A stretch of DNA of 64,000 bases from Chloroflexota bacterium (GCA_016209205.1 JACQWQ010000026.1:62001-126000); one strand, 5' to 3'. Positions 8,018 to 16,768 are shown, counted from the first letter of the stretch. Notes: a model not told the origin generated them from the letters alone. Numbers and translations: made by a program.

Positions 8018-8772
8018 CAATGCGTCTCCGCGCCGAGCCAGCGTCGGAGAATATCTTGTACGCCGCGCGCATCCGGAAAAGAGGAAACATCGTGGACGTT
8101 GGCTTTTACATCCGGCGTCGCATTCGCGGGCGCGGCGGAGTGGGCAACGCGTTTCAAAAAAGTTAAATCCGCAGGCGCATCGCCGATGCCGCCAAACTCG
8201 CTGAGGGGAATGTCAATTTCGCGCGCCAGCCATTCCGCGCCCGCGCCTTTATCAATCCCCGGCGGCAAAATTTCGACGGAGCTGACCGAGGCGTACAAAG
8301 AAAAATCGCCCAATGCGCTCCCGAGCGCGCCGCGCGCCCGCGCCGCAATTTCGTCGAGCGTGAGCGCCGTACGCGCGGGGTAAAGCGTGAGGTTGATTTC
8401 CTTGCCGGGCTGAAGAATGGCAAGTTCGCGTTCGACCAATTCGCGCTGCAAAATGCTTTTTATTTCCGCGCGTTGCGCGCGCAGCGCAAGCGTAAACGCG
8501 GGGTGTTCGAGAAAACGATACGGCTGAGGAAAATACAAACCCGCGCCGTTTTCATAAAGCGCGGGGAGATAGCCGTCAATCGCCTGCATCATCGCTTCGA
8601 CATACGGTTGTTGCCGCCCCGTGCACAACGTAACCGCGAACGGCGCAGCGCCGCTGTGCGCACGTTGATTCAATTCTGCGACGAATCGTAATACGTCAAA
8701 ATCCCACGGTTTGGCTTCGCCGGGCGTCAAACACCCGTCAACGTCAATCAACACTACTCGCAAGCGGGTCAT
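8017..8772 (-). CDS. HAD-superfamily (Cof/SPP-type) hydrolase
   Basis: 251 residues with the four HAD motifs. Motif I is LIDVDGCLTPG with nucleophile Asp10 and Asp12; motif II is TLCTGRQ; the motif III lysine is in PPGIDKGAGAEWLA; motif IV is GGIGDAPADLTFLKRV. The large insert between motifs II and III is the C2-type cap of sugar-phosphate or phosphoglycolate phosphatases. It is probably a cytoplasmic phosphatase of a small phosphorylated metabolite. It overlaps the nth-like gene by one base in the same direction. The substrate cannot be inferred. Confidence 0.8.
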   Translation of the reverse strand: MTRLRVVLIDVDGCLTPGEAKPWDFDVLRFVAELNQRAHSGAAPFAVTLCTGRQQPYVEAMMQAIDGYLPALYENGAGLYFPQPYRFLEHPAFTLALRAQRAEIKSILQRELVERELAILQPGKEINLTLYPARTALTLDEIAARARGALGSALGDFSLYASVSSVEILPPGIDKGAGAEWLAREIDIPLSEFGGIGDAPADLTFLKRVAHSAAPANATPDVKANVHDVSSFPDARGVQDILRRWLGAETH

Positions 8773-8970
8773 CGTGATACAGCCCTAACTCGGACAAAGC
8801 AGAAATCAAATCAGGAAACCGCGAATCTTTGCGCGAACTTTGCACGACGAATCTACGCGAATTTTTTCGTATTCTGATTCGCGCCGATTCGTGCGACGCG
8901 ATGCGTCGCGTCAATTCGCGGTGGGAAAATTTTTTTTTACTTTTTGTGCAAAGGGCTGAGTAAGCAAGTA
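8773..8970. other. Gap between two minus-strand operons
   Basis: About 200 bp without a gene. It contains short GCGA/TTCG-rich imperfect repeats (8820-8930) and a T9 run at 8931-8939. No convincing promoter or terminator was identified. Confidence 0.5.
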
Positions 8971-10044
8971 CTATTCTTCGCCAATCAAGCGCGCGTGCTC
9001 GGGCGGGAGGTACAAATGGACCCGTTCACCCGCAGCATGGCGCTTGCCCTCACTCGCCTGCACGCGCAATTCCAAGTCGCCCACGCGCACCCGATAGTCG
9101 AATTTTTCGCCCAAATAGGTCGCTTTGATGATTTGCCCTTCGAGGATATTTGCTTGTGTGCGGTCGTCTACGAGTTTGATGTCGCCGGGGCGAACGAACA
9201 CGAGGGACGCGTGTCCCGCCGTATCGTTCGGCAGTGCAGTCACTTGAAGGGTATGCGCGCCCACTTGGACGGTGGCGCGGCCGTCCTGGATCGTTTGCAC
9301 CTGCGCGGGCAAAAAGTTTGCCAGCCCGATGAAATCGGCGACGAATTTGGAACGCGGGCGCTCGTAAATCTCTTCGGGCGTCCCGAGCTGCGCGAGTTTT
9401 CCTTTGTTCATAATCGCGATGCGGTCCGAGAGCGCGAGCGCTTCTTCTTGATCGTGGGTCACGTAAATCGAAGTGATGTTCAAACGGCGCTGCAAATCGC
9501 GAATCTCGAAACGCATTTCCTCGCGCAGCTTGGCGTCGAGATTGGACAGCGGTTCGTCAAACAACAACACTTTGGGTTCGACGACCAACGCGCGCGCCAG
9601 CGAGACGCGCTGCTGCTGCCCGCCGGACATTTGATTCGGCATCCGGTTTTCAAGCCCGGTCAATTTTGTCAGCGCCATGATTTGTGAAACGCGCCGCCGA
9701 ATCTCGTCGTTCGATAATTTTTTGATGCGCAAACCGTACGCGATATTTTCAAACACCTTGAGATGCGGAAAAATCGCGTAACTTTGAAAGACCATCGCCA
9801 TGTCGCGTTTGTTCGGCGGCACTTGTTCCAATTGGCGCTCTGCCAACGCGATGTGCCCGCTCGTCGGAAATTCAAAACCGGCGATCAAACGCAGGGTGGT
9901 TGTTTTGCCGCAGCCCGAAGGTCCGAGAAACGTAAAGAATTCGCCTTTGCCGATTTCGAGCGACAAATCCTCCACCGCGCTGACAATCCCCTCTTGCCCG
10001 CGCCCGGGGAATTTTTTGGTGATGTGGTCGAGAGTCAGAAACAT
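8971..10044 (-). CDS. ABC transporter ATP-binding protein, Fe3+/polyamine (FbpC/PotA) type
   Basis: 357-residue ATPase of the molybdate/iron/polyamine importer class. The Walker A motif GPSGCGKTT is at residues 41-49, the ABC signature MSGGQQQRVSLARAL near residue 140, Walker B LLFDEPLSNLD, and the H-loop TSIYVTHDQEEALAL follow. A C-terminal TOBE-type domain (about 280-357) is typical of this class and may bind regulators or substrate. It is the last gene of a binding protein-permease-ATPase operon on the minus strand. Only a 75-bp repeat-containing gap separates it from the permease gene. It powers import through the 10120-12468 permease. Confidence 0.9.
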   Translation of the reverse strand: MFLTLDHITKKFPGRGQEGIVSAVEDLSLEIGKGEFFTFLGPSGCGKTTTLRLIAGFEFPTSGHIALAERQLEQVPPNKRDMAMVFQSYAIFPHLKVFENIAYGLRIKKLSNDEIRRRVSQIMALTKLTGLENRMPNQMSGGQQQRVSLARALVVEPKVLLFDEPLSNLDAKLREEMRFEIRDLQRRLNITSIYVTHDQEEALALSDRIAIMNKGKLAQLGTPEEIYERPRSKFVADFIGLANFLPAQVQTIQDGRATVQVGAHTLQVTALPNDTAGHASLVFVRPGDIKLVDDRTQANILEGQIIKATYLGEKFDYRVRVGDLELRVQASEGKRHAAGERVHLYLPPEHARLIGEE

Positions 10045-10049
10045 TACGA

Positions 10050-10118
10050 AAGCAGTTATCAGTCATCAGTAGTCAGTCACTAGTCACTGGTCACTGATCA
10101 CTGATTACTGGTCACTCT
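10050..10118. repeat. CAGTCATCAGT/ACTGATC-type heptamer repeats
   Basis: Short array of 7-bp words related to those at 1435-1690, between the permease stop and the ATPase start on the minus strand. No Shine-Dalgarno sequence is evident for the ATPase. Confidence 0.75.
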
Positions 10119-10119
10119 C

Positions 10120-12468
10120 TCATCCCGCGCCCAGCGTGATATCCGCGCTCGCGCGAAACGCGCGGCCTGCCCAGAGATACAACAATCCGATGGCGGCGAG
10201 CACGATGACGATCAACACGACCGAATACGCGGCGGCAAGACTTAACCCGCCCTGTTCCACTTCGCTCAGAATCAATGCCGTGAGGATGGGCCACTTGGGT
10301 GTCGAAAGAAAAATAATTGCCGAAAGCGAAGTCATGTGCCGCGCAAAACTGAAAATCAATCCGGCAATGAACGCGGGCAAAATCAACGGCAGAGTCACAC
10401 GGCGAAACGTGTGCTGCGCGTCGCCGCCGAGGGACGTGGAGGCTTCCTCAATCGCGGGATCAATTTGCTGAAGTGAGGCGATGCTCGCGCGCACCGTGGC
10501 GGGCAAGGAACGCACCGCGTACGCCATCAAGACAATGTACGCGGTGCCGACAAGCGCCAGCGGTTGTCCGTAAAAGGTCAACGCCCCACTGCCCGCGAGC
10601 AAAATCAGCGCGGCAAGTAGACGCGTGCGTGCGCTCCATACGGCAACCACGAATGCCCCCAGGACAGTGTACGTAAACCCCACCAGCGCGAGCGGCGGTT
10701 GAAAGAGCAGGGTAATCCACGAAGCGACCGAAGTCACCAGTCCCGGCAAATAATCGCCGCCAAGACGGCGCCCCCACAGTGCCAGTGGGTCGGTCAACAA
10801 CAAAATCCATTGCCGTCCGAGCAAATACACTGCCATCAACGCGAGCAGCACAAAGACGCGGCGTTTGGCTTGGGCCTCGACGCAAAGCAGACTCGCCAGC
10901 GCCAGCGCCATGAAAATCCCCGCGCCATACAACAGCCACTGCATTTCCGCGAGGGTGGGCAGCCAATTCAAACCGCCGGTCAAAAAACTAAACGCGGACG
11001 CGGCGCGCGCCTTGTCGTCATAAGCAAGCCAGGCCAAGACAATCCCGCTCAATGAACCGGCAACCAAAACGATCAAGCGCCAACTGGTTTGTTTCGTCGC
11101 CGCGCCGACCAAAAAATACGCGAGCGCGGCAAACACGATGACGACGACAAACATCGGCGGACGAATGAACGCGATGATGTAACCAATGCCGAGAATCGTG
11201 CCCGGCACTGCGCCGCCCAAATTCGACATAAAGTCCACGGCTTCTTTGCCGCTAAAAGTTTTGCGCACGACCAAAAAAGCAATGAGCACGCCCGCGATGC
11301 CCGCCAGCGGCGTGGCGAGCGCCGCGAGGAATGTGGTATCGAGAATCGCTTCTAGCCCGCGTTTGAATACACCGGTGAAATGAGTCAGATCGAGAGTGTA
11401 ATCAATGCCCCACAATTTTGTGATCGAACCGGCGAAAATGGTCAAATACAGCGAGAGGATGAGCAGCAGCACGAGGATGGTCAAGGCGATGAACGTCCAG
11501 CGCACGATGGGTTCTTTGACGAACGTCGCCGCGCCGCTCGTCGGTTTGCCCGTGACGGCGATATACGAACGGCGTGAAACCCAATACCGCTGCAAAATAA
11601 AAACCGTCAGCGTGGGCAGCAGCAGTACGAGCGCGAGCGCCGCGCCTTTTTGCTGATCGTGCTCGCCGTTGACTGCAATCCAAATCTGCGTCGAGAGGAC
11701 GGTGATGTTACCGCCGATGAGAATCGGATTGCCGAGATCCGCGAGCGATTCGACAAACATCAAGAGAAATGACGCCGCGATGCCCGGCGTCAACAAGGGC
11801 AAGGTGACGGTGCGAAAAATATGCCACTTGCTCGCGCCGAGTGACAATGCCGCTTCTTCCATCGAAGGGTCAATGCGTTCCAGCATCCCGCGCAGAATCA
11901 AATACGCGATGGAAAAAAAGGTGATGATTTGACAGAAAATGATTCCGTCGAGACCATAAACGTCGTTTACGCCCGGACCGAAACGAATGTGCAACAGATC
12001 GCGCGTGACCAAGCCCGCGCGTCCAAACAATAAAATCGCGGCGAGGGCGATGGCAAACGGCGGCGAAATCGTCGGCAGCAACGCGAGCGCGTGCACCAAA
12101 CCTTTGAACGGAATTTCACAGCGCACGACGGTATAGGCAAAGAGAAAGCCCAAGGCCGTGCTGCCCAACGCGGCGAGCACGCCCATCTCCACCGTCCAAG
12201 CCAGAATTTGCCAATATACCTGCGCATAGCCCGGTTCCAGATAACGCGCAAAATAGTTCAAACTGAATTGACCTTCGGGCGTAAAAAATCCTTGCACGAT
12301 TACGCGCGCGAGGGGAAAGACAATGAATGCAAAAATAAAAACGCCCACGGCGAGCAAGCCCACCAGCAGCGCGGGGTCGCGCGCGATGAGCCGAAACTCG
12401 CGCACGCGGCGGGCGAGCGCAGCGTTCGAGCTTGAAGCCGCAGAGGATAGTGGAAAGGACACGTCCAT
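10120..12468 (-). CDS. Double-domain ABC permease, FbpB type, with an extra membrane insert
   Basis: 782 residues with two fused binding-protein-dependent permease domains, as in FbpB/SfuB iron permeases. The first EAA loop is EEAALSLGASKWHIFRTVTL and the second is EEASTSLGGDAQHTFRRVTL. Family members are usually about 500-560 residues. The excess lies in the second domain: after PGTILGIGY (about residue 422) there are roughly 200 residues with several added hydrophobic segments before the expected GTAYIVLMAYAVRSLP (about 641). The insert itself looks partly repetitive. The gene lies between its binding protein (upstream) and ATPase (downstream). The start at 12468 is uncertain. Confidence 0.87.
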   Translation of the reverse strand: MDVSFPLSSAASSSNAALARRVREFRLIARDPALLVGLLAVGVFIFAFIVFPLARVIVQGFFTPEGQFSLNYFARYLEPGYAQVYWQILAWTVEMGVLAALGSTALGFLFAYTVVRCEIPFKGLVHALALLPTISPPFAIALAAILLFGRAGLVTRDLLHIRFGPGVNDVYGLDGIIFCQIITFFSIAYLILRGMLERIDPSMEEAALSLGASKWHIFRTVTLPLLTPGIAASFLLMFVESLADLGNPILIGGNITVLSTQIWIAVNGEHDQQKGAALALVLLLPTLTVFILQRYWVSRRSYIAVTGKPTSGAATFVKEPIVRWTFIALTILVLLLILSLYLTIFAGSITKLWGIDYTLDLTHFTGVFKRGLEAILDTTFLAALATPLAGIAGVLIAFLVVRKTFSGKEAVDFMSNLGGAVPGTILGIGYIIAFIRPPMFVVVIVFAALAYFLVGAATKQTSWRLIVLVAGSLSGIVLAWLAYDDKARAASAFSFLTGGLNWLPTLAEMQWLLYGAGIFMALALASLLCVEAQAKRRVFVLLALMAVYLLGRQWILLLTDPLALWGRRLGGDYLPGLVTSVASWITLLFQPPLALVGFTYTVLGAFVVAVWSARTRLLAALILLAGSGALTFYGQPLALVGTAYIVLMAYAVRSLPATVRASIASLQQIDPAIEEASTSLGGDAQHTFRRVTLPLILPAFIAGLIFSFARHMTSLSAIIFLSTPKWPILTALILSEVEQGGLSLAAAYSVVLIVIVLAAIGLLYLWAGRAFRASADITLGAG

Positions 12469-12560
12469 AAAAATGGTGAGGGTGCGTGAAAAAGCAGAGT
12501 GCTGGCAAATGAGTTGGCAAGATGTCGGCGAATGATGGTTCGGCAGAGTTTACCCTGAGC

Positions 12561-12659
12561 GCAGTCGAAGGGCTCACCACATGGTTGCACTCATTCGCCT
12601 GCGCGGTGTCGGAGTTGAACTCCGAGAACCTGCAGGGACACGAGTACAACTCGTGTCCC
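12561..12659. repeat. Double-hairpin dispersed repeat, copy 1
   Basis: CTCACCACATGGTTG (12572 onwards) is followed by two hairpins: CGGAGTTGAACTCCG (610-624) and GGGACACGAG-tacaa-CTCGTGTCCC (635-659). They are separated by a CCTGCAGG spacer. The same arrangement recurs at 17562-17647 with different stem sequences but the same GAG-tacaa-CTC loop core. Confidence 0.75.
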
Positions 12660-12675
12660 AACAGGAAGAGACGGT

Positions 12676-12705
12676 GAGTGTGCGCGGTGCATTCCGCGCA
12701 CACTC
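12676..12705 (-). promoter_or_regulatory. Strong hairpin between binding-protein and permease genes
   Basis: A perfect 12-bp stem, GAGTGTGCGCGG / CCGCGCACACTC, with a 6-nt loop. On the minus strand it follows the binding-protein stop (12760) and precedes the permease start (12468). With no T tract it is more likely a partial terminator or an mRNA stabiliser than a full terminator. Confidence 0.6.
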
Positions 12706-12759
12706 GTTACTGATCACTGATCACTGATTACTGGTAACTGATGACTGATTACTGTATCC

Positions 12760-13866
12760 TTATTGCGGCGGTTTCGCGATTTCGTTGGTGAATTTGTCAA
12801 TGAACGCCTTTTTGTTTGTGCCGCAGTAATCAAAATTGTAATCAATCAGTTTGACTTGCAGCAGCTCGGGCTTGGACGCTTTCGCGCCATTCACCGTCGG
12901 CGCTTGATACGCTTTGAATTTTGGTCCGAGCTCTTGGGTGGTGGGTTCGAGCGCCCAATCGAACCATGCTTTCGCAATGGCTATATTCTTGGCGCCCTTC
13001 ACCATGCCCATCCCGCCGATTTCATAGCCCGTCCCTTCGGCGGGGAAGCTGAGCGTTAATGGCAGACCACTTTCGGTACCTGCGACGATATCGTGCGAGA
13101 ACACCACACCGACCGCGCCTTCGCCTTTACCGACCGATTGAACCGGCGCCGCGCCGCTCTTGGTAAACTGCGCGACTTGCTGGGCGAATTGTTTCAAGTA
13201 CTCCCAACCTTTTTCTTCACCCCGTTGCTGCAGAATCGTGCAGAGAAACGTGTACGAGGTGCCCGATGTCGCGGGATGCGCGATATAGATTTGGCCCTTG
13301 AATTCGGGCTTGAGCAAATCGTCCATGGACGCGGGCGGTTTCGCGTTCGGGTTGTTCTTGAGGAAATCGTTGTTAGTGGCGAAACCGAGCGAGCCGACAT
13401 AAATGCCCACCCATTGCCCGTCCGGGTCGAGCATCAATTTCGGATCGCGGATATTGGCATAGTTGGGTGATTTGTACGGTTCGAGCAGTCCTTCCTTTTT
13501 TGCCGCGACAAAGGAATCAATCGGACCGCCCCACCAAATGTCGAACTGCGGGTTGTCTTTTTCATTGCGCAAACGCGTCAACGATTCACCGCTAGAAAGC
13601 CGCACAAAGTTTACCGTGACGCCGGGATATTTCGTTTCAAACTCCTTTTTCATCCCGTCGCAATACTCTTGCTGCGGCGTGCAGAGCATGTTCAGTTCGC
13701 CCTTGAGTTCTGCCACCGGCGCGGCGGTCGGGGGTGGGGGCGAGGTGGGCTGCGCAGCGGCAGTCGGAGGTGCGCTGGTCGGGGCTGCGGTTGGAGTCGC
13801 ACACGCGACAAACAACGTCAAGAGGATGGCGAGTGCCATCAAGACAAAGGGGATGCGGGACTTCAT
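12760..13866 (-). CDS. ABC transporter substrate-binding lipoprotein (Fe3+/polyamine family)
   Basis: 368 residues from the ATG at 13866, chosen because AAGGAGGAGA lies directly upstream and a lipoprotein signal follows (MKSRIPFVLMALAILLTLFVACA, lipobox Cys near residue 22). An Ala/Pro/Thr linker then tethers a class II periplasmic-type binding domain: ELNMLCTPQQEYCDGMKKEFE, FDIWWGGPIDSFVAA, GIYVGSLGFATN. The fold family binds Fe3+, 2-aminoethylphosphonate, thiamine or polyamines. The paired tyrosines of ferric-binding FbpA are not obvious, so the substrate remains open. It is the first gene of the operon with the 10120 permease and the 8971 ATPase. Confidence 0.87.
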   Translation of the reverse strand: MKSRIPFVLMALAILLTLFVACATPTAAPTSAPPTAAAQPTSPPPPTAAPVAELKGELNMLCTPQQEYCDGMKKEFETKYPGVTVNFVRLSSGESLTRLRNEKDNPQFDIWWGGPIDSFVAAKKEGLLEPYKSPNYANIRDPKLMLDPDGQWVGIYVGSLGFATNNDFLKNNPNAKPPASMDDLLKPEFKGQIYIAHPATSGTSYTFLCTILQQRGEEKGWEYLKQFAQQVAQFTKSGAAPVQSVGKGEGAVGVVFSHDIVAGTESGLPLTLSFPAEGTGYEIGGMGMVKGAKNIAIAKAWFDWALEPTTQELGPKFKAYQAPTVNGAKASKPELLQVKLIDYNFDYCGTNKKAFIDKFTNEIAKPPQ

Positions 13867-13888
13867 TTCTTCTCCTCCTTGAGAGAAT

Positions 13889-13930
13889 AGAGTTGCGACA
13901 AGCAGAAGTTGGCTTGCGCATCGCAACTCT
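13889..13930 (-). promoter_or_regulatory. Structured 5' leader of the binding-protein gene
   Basis: AGAGTTGCGA (13889-13898) pairs perfectly with TCGCAACTCT (13921-13930). An inner 5-bp helix (CAAGC/GCTTG) is separated from it by an asymmetric bulge. The structure ends 23 nt upstream of the ATG at 13866, just before the Shine-Dalgarno sequence. No known riboswitch consensus was recognised. Confidence 0.5.
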
Positions 13931-14123
13931 GTTATGAAATCTGACAGCCAAGCACTGCTAATATAACACAGGTTTGCAAGATTGCCGCTGTGGAATTTGC
14001 GGGGAGTGTGTATCGAAATTTTGGGCGACAGGATCGGGCGAATAGAATTCGCGCCAACGAAAACACAAACACGTGCTGCAATCCAATAGATTACCACACA
14101 CATTGGGAATCCATGTGTTCCAA

Positions 14124-14163
14124 AATATGACGCACACCCCTTGCAGGGAGTGTGCGTCATATT
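14124..14163. repeat. Perfect 14-bp-stem hairpin
   Basis: AATATGACGCACAC (14124-14137) pairs with GTGTGCGTCATATT (14150-14163) around CCCTTGCAGGGA. It sits in the gap downstream of the response-regulator stop. It may act as an mRNA 3' end; no T run follows on either strand. Confidence 0.65.
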
Positions 14164-14258
14164 CTGTTGTGGCATGCGTTGGACTCGTGCCACTGCGCAA
14201 TTTGCGAGTTTCTGTTGTGGCGCAAGTTGGACTCGTGCCACTGTGCAATTTGCGAGTT
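14163..14258. repeat. Two 48-bp tandem direct repeats
   Basis: Units at 14163-14210 and 14211-14258 begin TCTGTTGTGG and end TTTGCGAGTT, with a few mismatches. The second runs into a GAGTTGAACTC palindrome near the response-regulator stop codon. Confidence 0.8.
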
Positions 14259-14269
14259 GAACTCGCCTA

Positions 14270-14917
14270 TTATTGCCGCGCTTCGGTCTGCGCCAACAGT
14301 GCGGCTTCGACGCGATTGCGGACGTGCAACTTTTGCAAAATGTTGGTCATGTGGTGCTTGACCGTTTTTTCACTCAAGAATAACGCCGCCGCGATTTCTT
14401 TGTTGCTCTTGCCGTTCGCCACAAATTCCAAGATTTCCCGCTCCCGTTCGGTCAGATCGTCGAGCGGTCCTTTTTGTTTTTTGCCCGATGCGGCGTCTTT
14501 GTAATCGGACAACAGCGCGGCGGCGAGCGTCGGCGTGACGTAGGCTTCGCCGCTATGAACCGCACGCAAAATGCTTTTTAGTTCGCGCGCGGCAACGCCT
14601 TTGACAATGTACGCGCGTGCGCCCGCTTTCAACGCTTGCACCACATCGTCCTCTTCTTCCGACGCGGTGAGCATGACGATTTTGGTGACCGGACTGATCG
14701 CCGCGATTTTTTGCACGACGTTCAAGCCGCCGCCGGGAATGTTAATGTCGAGCAGCAGCAAGTCGGGTAAATGTTCGCCCGCAAGTTTTACCGCTTCGGC
14801 CGCCGTCGTCCCTTCGGCGATGACTTGAAAATCATCTTCGGCGCGCAACGTATTCACCACGCCATCGCGGAACAGTGGATGATCGTCAATGACGACGATT
14901 TGAATTTTTTCAGTCAT
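14270..14917 (-). CDS. NarL/FixJ-family response regulator
   Basis: 215 residues. The receiver domain (about 5-120) has acidic residues Asp11/Asp12, phosphoacceptor Asp57 in LLLLDINIPGGG, the conserved Thr in MLTASEE and Lys in AYIVKG. The C-terminal LuxR-type HTH (about 150-210) reads LTEREREILEFVANGKSNKEIA and LSEKTVKHHMTNILQKL. It is the output partner of the NarX-type kinase encoded immediately upstream (15359-16768). About 440 bp of nested mobile elements separate the two, with the element boundary only 13-14 nt from this start codon. No Shine-Dalgarno sequence is visible there. Target genes are unknown. Confidence 0.92.
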   Translation of the reverse strand: MTEKIQIVVIDDHPLFRDGVVNTLRAEDDFQVIAEGTTAAEAVKLAGEHLPDLLLLDINIPGGGLNVVQKIAAISPVTKIVMLTASEEEDDVVQALKAGARAYIVKGVAARELKSILRAVHSGEAYVTPTLAAALLSDYKDAASGKKQKGPLDDLTEREREILEFVANGKSNKEIAAALFLSEKTVKHHMTNILQKLHVRNRVEAALLAQTEARQ

Positions 14918-14930
14918 ACAGTTTCAGCTT

Positions 14931-15367
14931 CAAGACCTGACACAGTACATCACAAATGTCATTTCGAACGGAACGCAGTGGAGTGAGAAATCCTTCGGCT
15001 ATGCTCAGAGTTTGTGAAAATATCCCCCTTCTTCGCCGCAATGGACTGCGTTACCGCAACATCTAGTAGGTCATTGGTTGTGTCCATACTAGATATGGGC
15101 GCAAGCCGTCTACGGAGTGTCCGCCAACCGAGTGATCCACGAAGGACACAAAGCACACGAAGAATCTTGGTGCCCTTCGTGTCCTTCGTGGATCATACAG
15201 CCCCCGCGGGCTGAGCATCTCGAAATGACAGTTTCCCAAATTGTGATGTACTGTGACAAGTTTTCAAGCCGTACGTTTCACATATCGCGTGCGTCGTGTA
15301 CATCGCGAATCGTGCAAGTGACGCGTACGCTGCGATGTATGTCATCGCAAGAATCCTGTCAGGTCTC
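14931..15367. mobile_element. Four-level nested palindromic elements between kinase and regulator
   Basis: The outermost element has ends AAGACCTGACA (14932 onwards) and TGTCAGGTCT (ending 15366). Inside lies an element with ends CAGTACATCACAA (14943-14955) and TTGTGATGTACTG (15241-15253), flanked by the duplication TGACA (14938-14942 and 15254-15258). Inside that are ends TGTCATTTCGA (14957-14967) and TCGAAATGACA (15220-15230). A 77-bp element (15119-15195), identical to one at 62386-62462, lies in the centre. No transposase gene is present. The outer end supplies the TGA stop of the kinase gene. Confidence 0.85.
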
Positions 15368-16768
15368 GGCTAACGGCAAATGCGCGAGCACGTGCGTGCC
15401 CTGTCCGGGCGAACCGGTGATTTGAAAAGCGCCGCCCAAACTTTCGACGCGGTCACGCATCCCGACGATGCCGAGGTGTTTCGCGTCATCGCTTTGAGCT
15501 TGCCCGTTCACGCCGGGTCCTTGATCGGAAACGTGAATCGTGAGCACATTGTTTTGTGCGCTCACGTGTACGTGTTGCCCGACGCCGCCCGCGTGACGAA
15601 ACGCATTCGTCAGTGCTTCTTGAATCACGCGATACAGTGTGATTTTGATGGGTAATGACGCTTGATCGGGCAGCGCGTCCATTTGCACGTCAACGTGCGT
15701 ATTGGTGCGGCGTTCGTGTGTGCGTACGACGCGCGCCACGATTTCTGCTGGCGCGAGATTGTTTAACTGCGGTACGCCCATACCGGATGAAATCGCGCGA
15801 ATCTCTCGCAGCGCATGGTGCAGTGATTGTTTTACTGCGACCAAATCTGTTTGGTCTTGACACTCTTCGCCGTTTGATGGTTTCGCCTCGGAACGCGCCA
15901 TCACATCATCCAGCTTTAATTGCGCCAGCCCCAAATCTTGCGCAGGTCCGTCGTGCAATTCCGCGCTGATGCGACGCAAGACGCGTTCATTCACCGCGGT
16001 AGTTTGCGCGGCGGCGCGGCGCACGCGTTCGTCGAGTTCCGCATTCTTGTGCAATACTTGTTGCAAGCGCTGTACTTGCGCGCTCAATTCGGTTTGTTGC
16101 CGCGAAATCGTACCGCTTGCGCCGCGCACAAAGCCAACCAACAGCAAATACATTACGATGGTGATAAGACCGACAATCAGCCAAGTCTGTTGTACGGCTG
16201 CGCCGACATCGCTTTGCAGTTCGTCTACGGATTGATAAAACTCGGCGACGGCGATGAGGTCGTTGGAGCCGGCGCGTCGCACGGGGCTGTAGATCTCGAG
16301 CAGCGGTTTGCCGCGCGCGCGTTCTGCCACATTTTCTGCGGCGTCGAGCGCGCTGATTTCGGCTGCGACTTGCCCGCCCAATGCTTCTGCCAGTTCCGGT
16401 TTGATGGGAAAGATTTGTCCGACCAACGCGGGATTGTTGGCATACAAAACGCGTCCGTCGCGATCCCACACTTTGAAGGCAAAGATCTGCTCGCCCAACG
16501 GCGTCTCGTGTAACAAATTGTCCAACTGCTGTGTCTGTGTCGCGCTGATTTCCGTATGGTCACTTAATTCTTGCAAGTGCGGTGCAATTGCCGTGTCCAC
16601 ATAGACCGCCGCTGTTTCGGCAGTACGATGAATGACGCCTTCTTGAATCTGCCAGTTGAGCCACGCGCCGATGCCTGCCATGCCCGCGCCGAGAATGACG
16701 AGACTCGCCAGCAAAAAACGCTGTTCCCACGTGAGGCGATTGAAGAAAGCTTGAGTTCCCTTCCGCAT
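15359..16768 (-). CDS. NarX-type sensor histidine kinase
   Basis: 469 residues from the ATG at 16768; the open frame extends upstream but overlaps the divergent gene at 16937. There are two membrane segments (about 18-40, LLASLVILGAGMAGIGAWLNW, and about 195-215, WLIVGLITIVMYLLLVGF) flanking an extracytoplasmic sensor region. The HisKA_3 phosphoacceptor histidine is near residue 271 in ISAELHDGPAQDLG. The HATPase domain has EALTNAFRHA and HLGIVGMRDRVESLGG, and ends in HLPLAET. The terminal Glu-Thr-stop is encoded by the end of a mobile element (GAGACCTGA). TATAAT lies about 14 nt upstream of the ATG, which would give a very short leader. It pairs with the NarL-type regulator downstream. Confidence 0.9.
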   Translation of the reverse strand: MRKGTQAFFNRLTWEQRFLLASLVILGAGMAGIGAWLNWQIQEGVIHRTAETAAVYVDTAIAPHLQELSDHTEISATQTQQLDNLLHETPLGEQIFAFKVWDRDGRVLYANNPALVGQIFPIKPELAEALGGQVAAEISALDAAENVAERARGKPLLEIYSPVRRAGSNDLIAVAEFYQSVDELQSDVGAAVQQTWLIVGLITIVMYLLLVGFVRGASGTISRQQTELSAQVQRLQQVLHKNAELDERVRRAAAQTTAVNERVLRRISAELHDGPAQDLGLAQLKLDDVMARSEAKPSNGEECQDQTDLVAVKQSLHHALREIRAISSGMGVPQLNNLAPAEIVARVVRTHERRTNTHVDVQMDALPDQASLPIKITLYRVIQEALTNAFRHAGGVGQHVHVSAQNNVLTIHVSDQGPGVNGQAQSDDAKHLGIVGMRDRVESLGGAFQITGSPGQGTHVLAHLPLAET

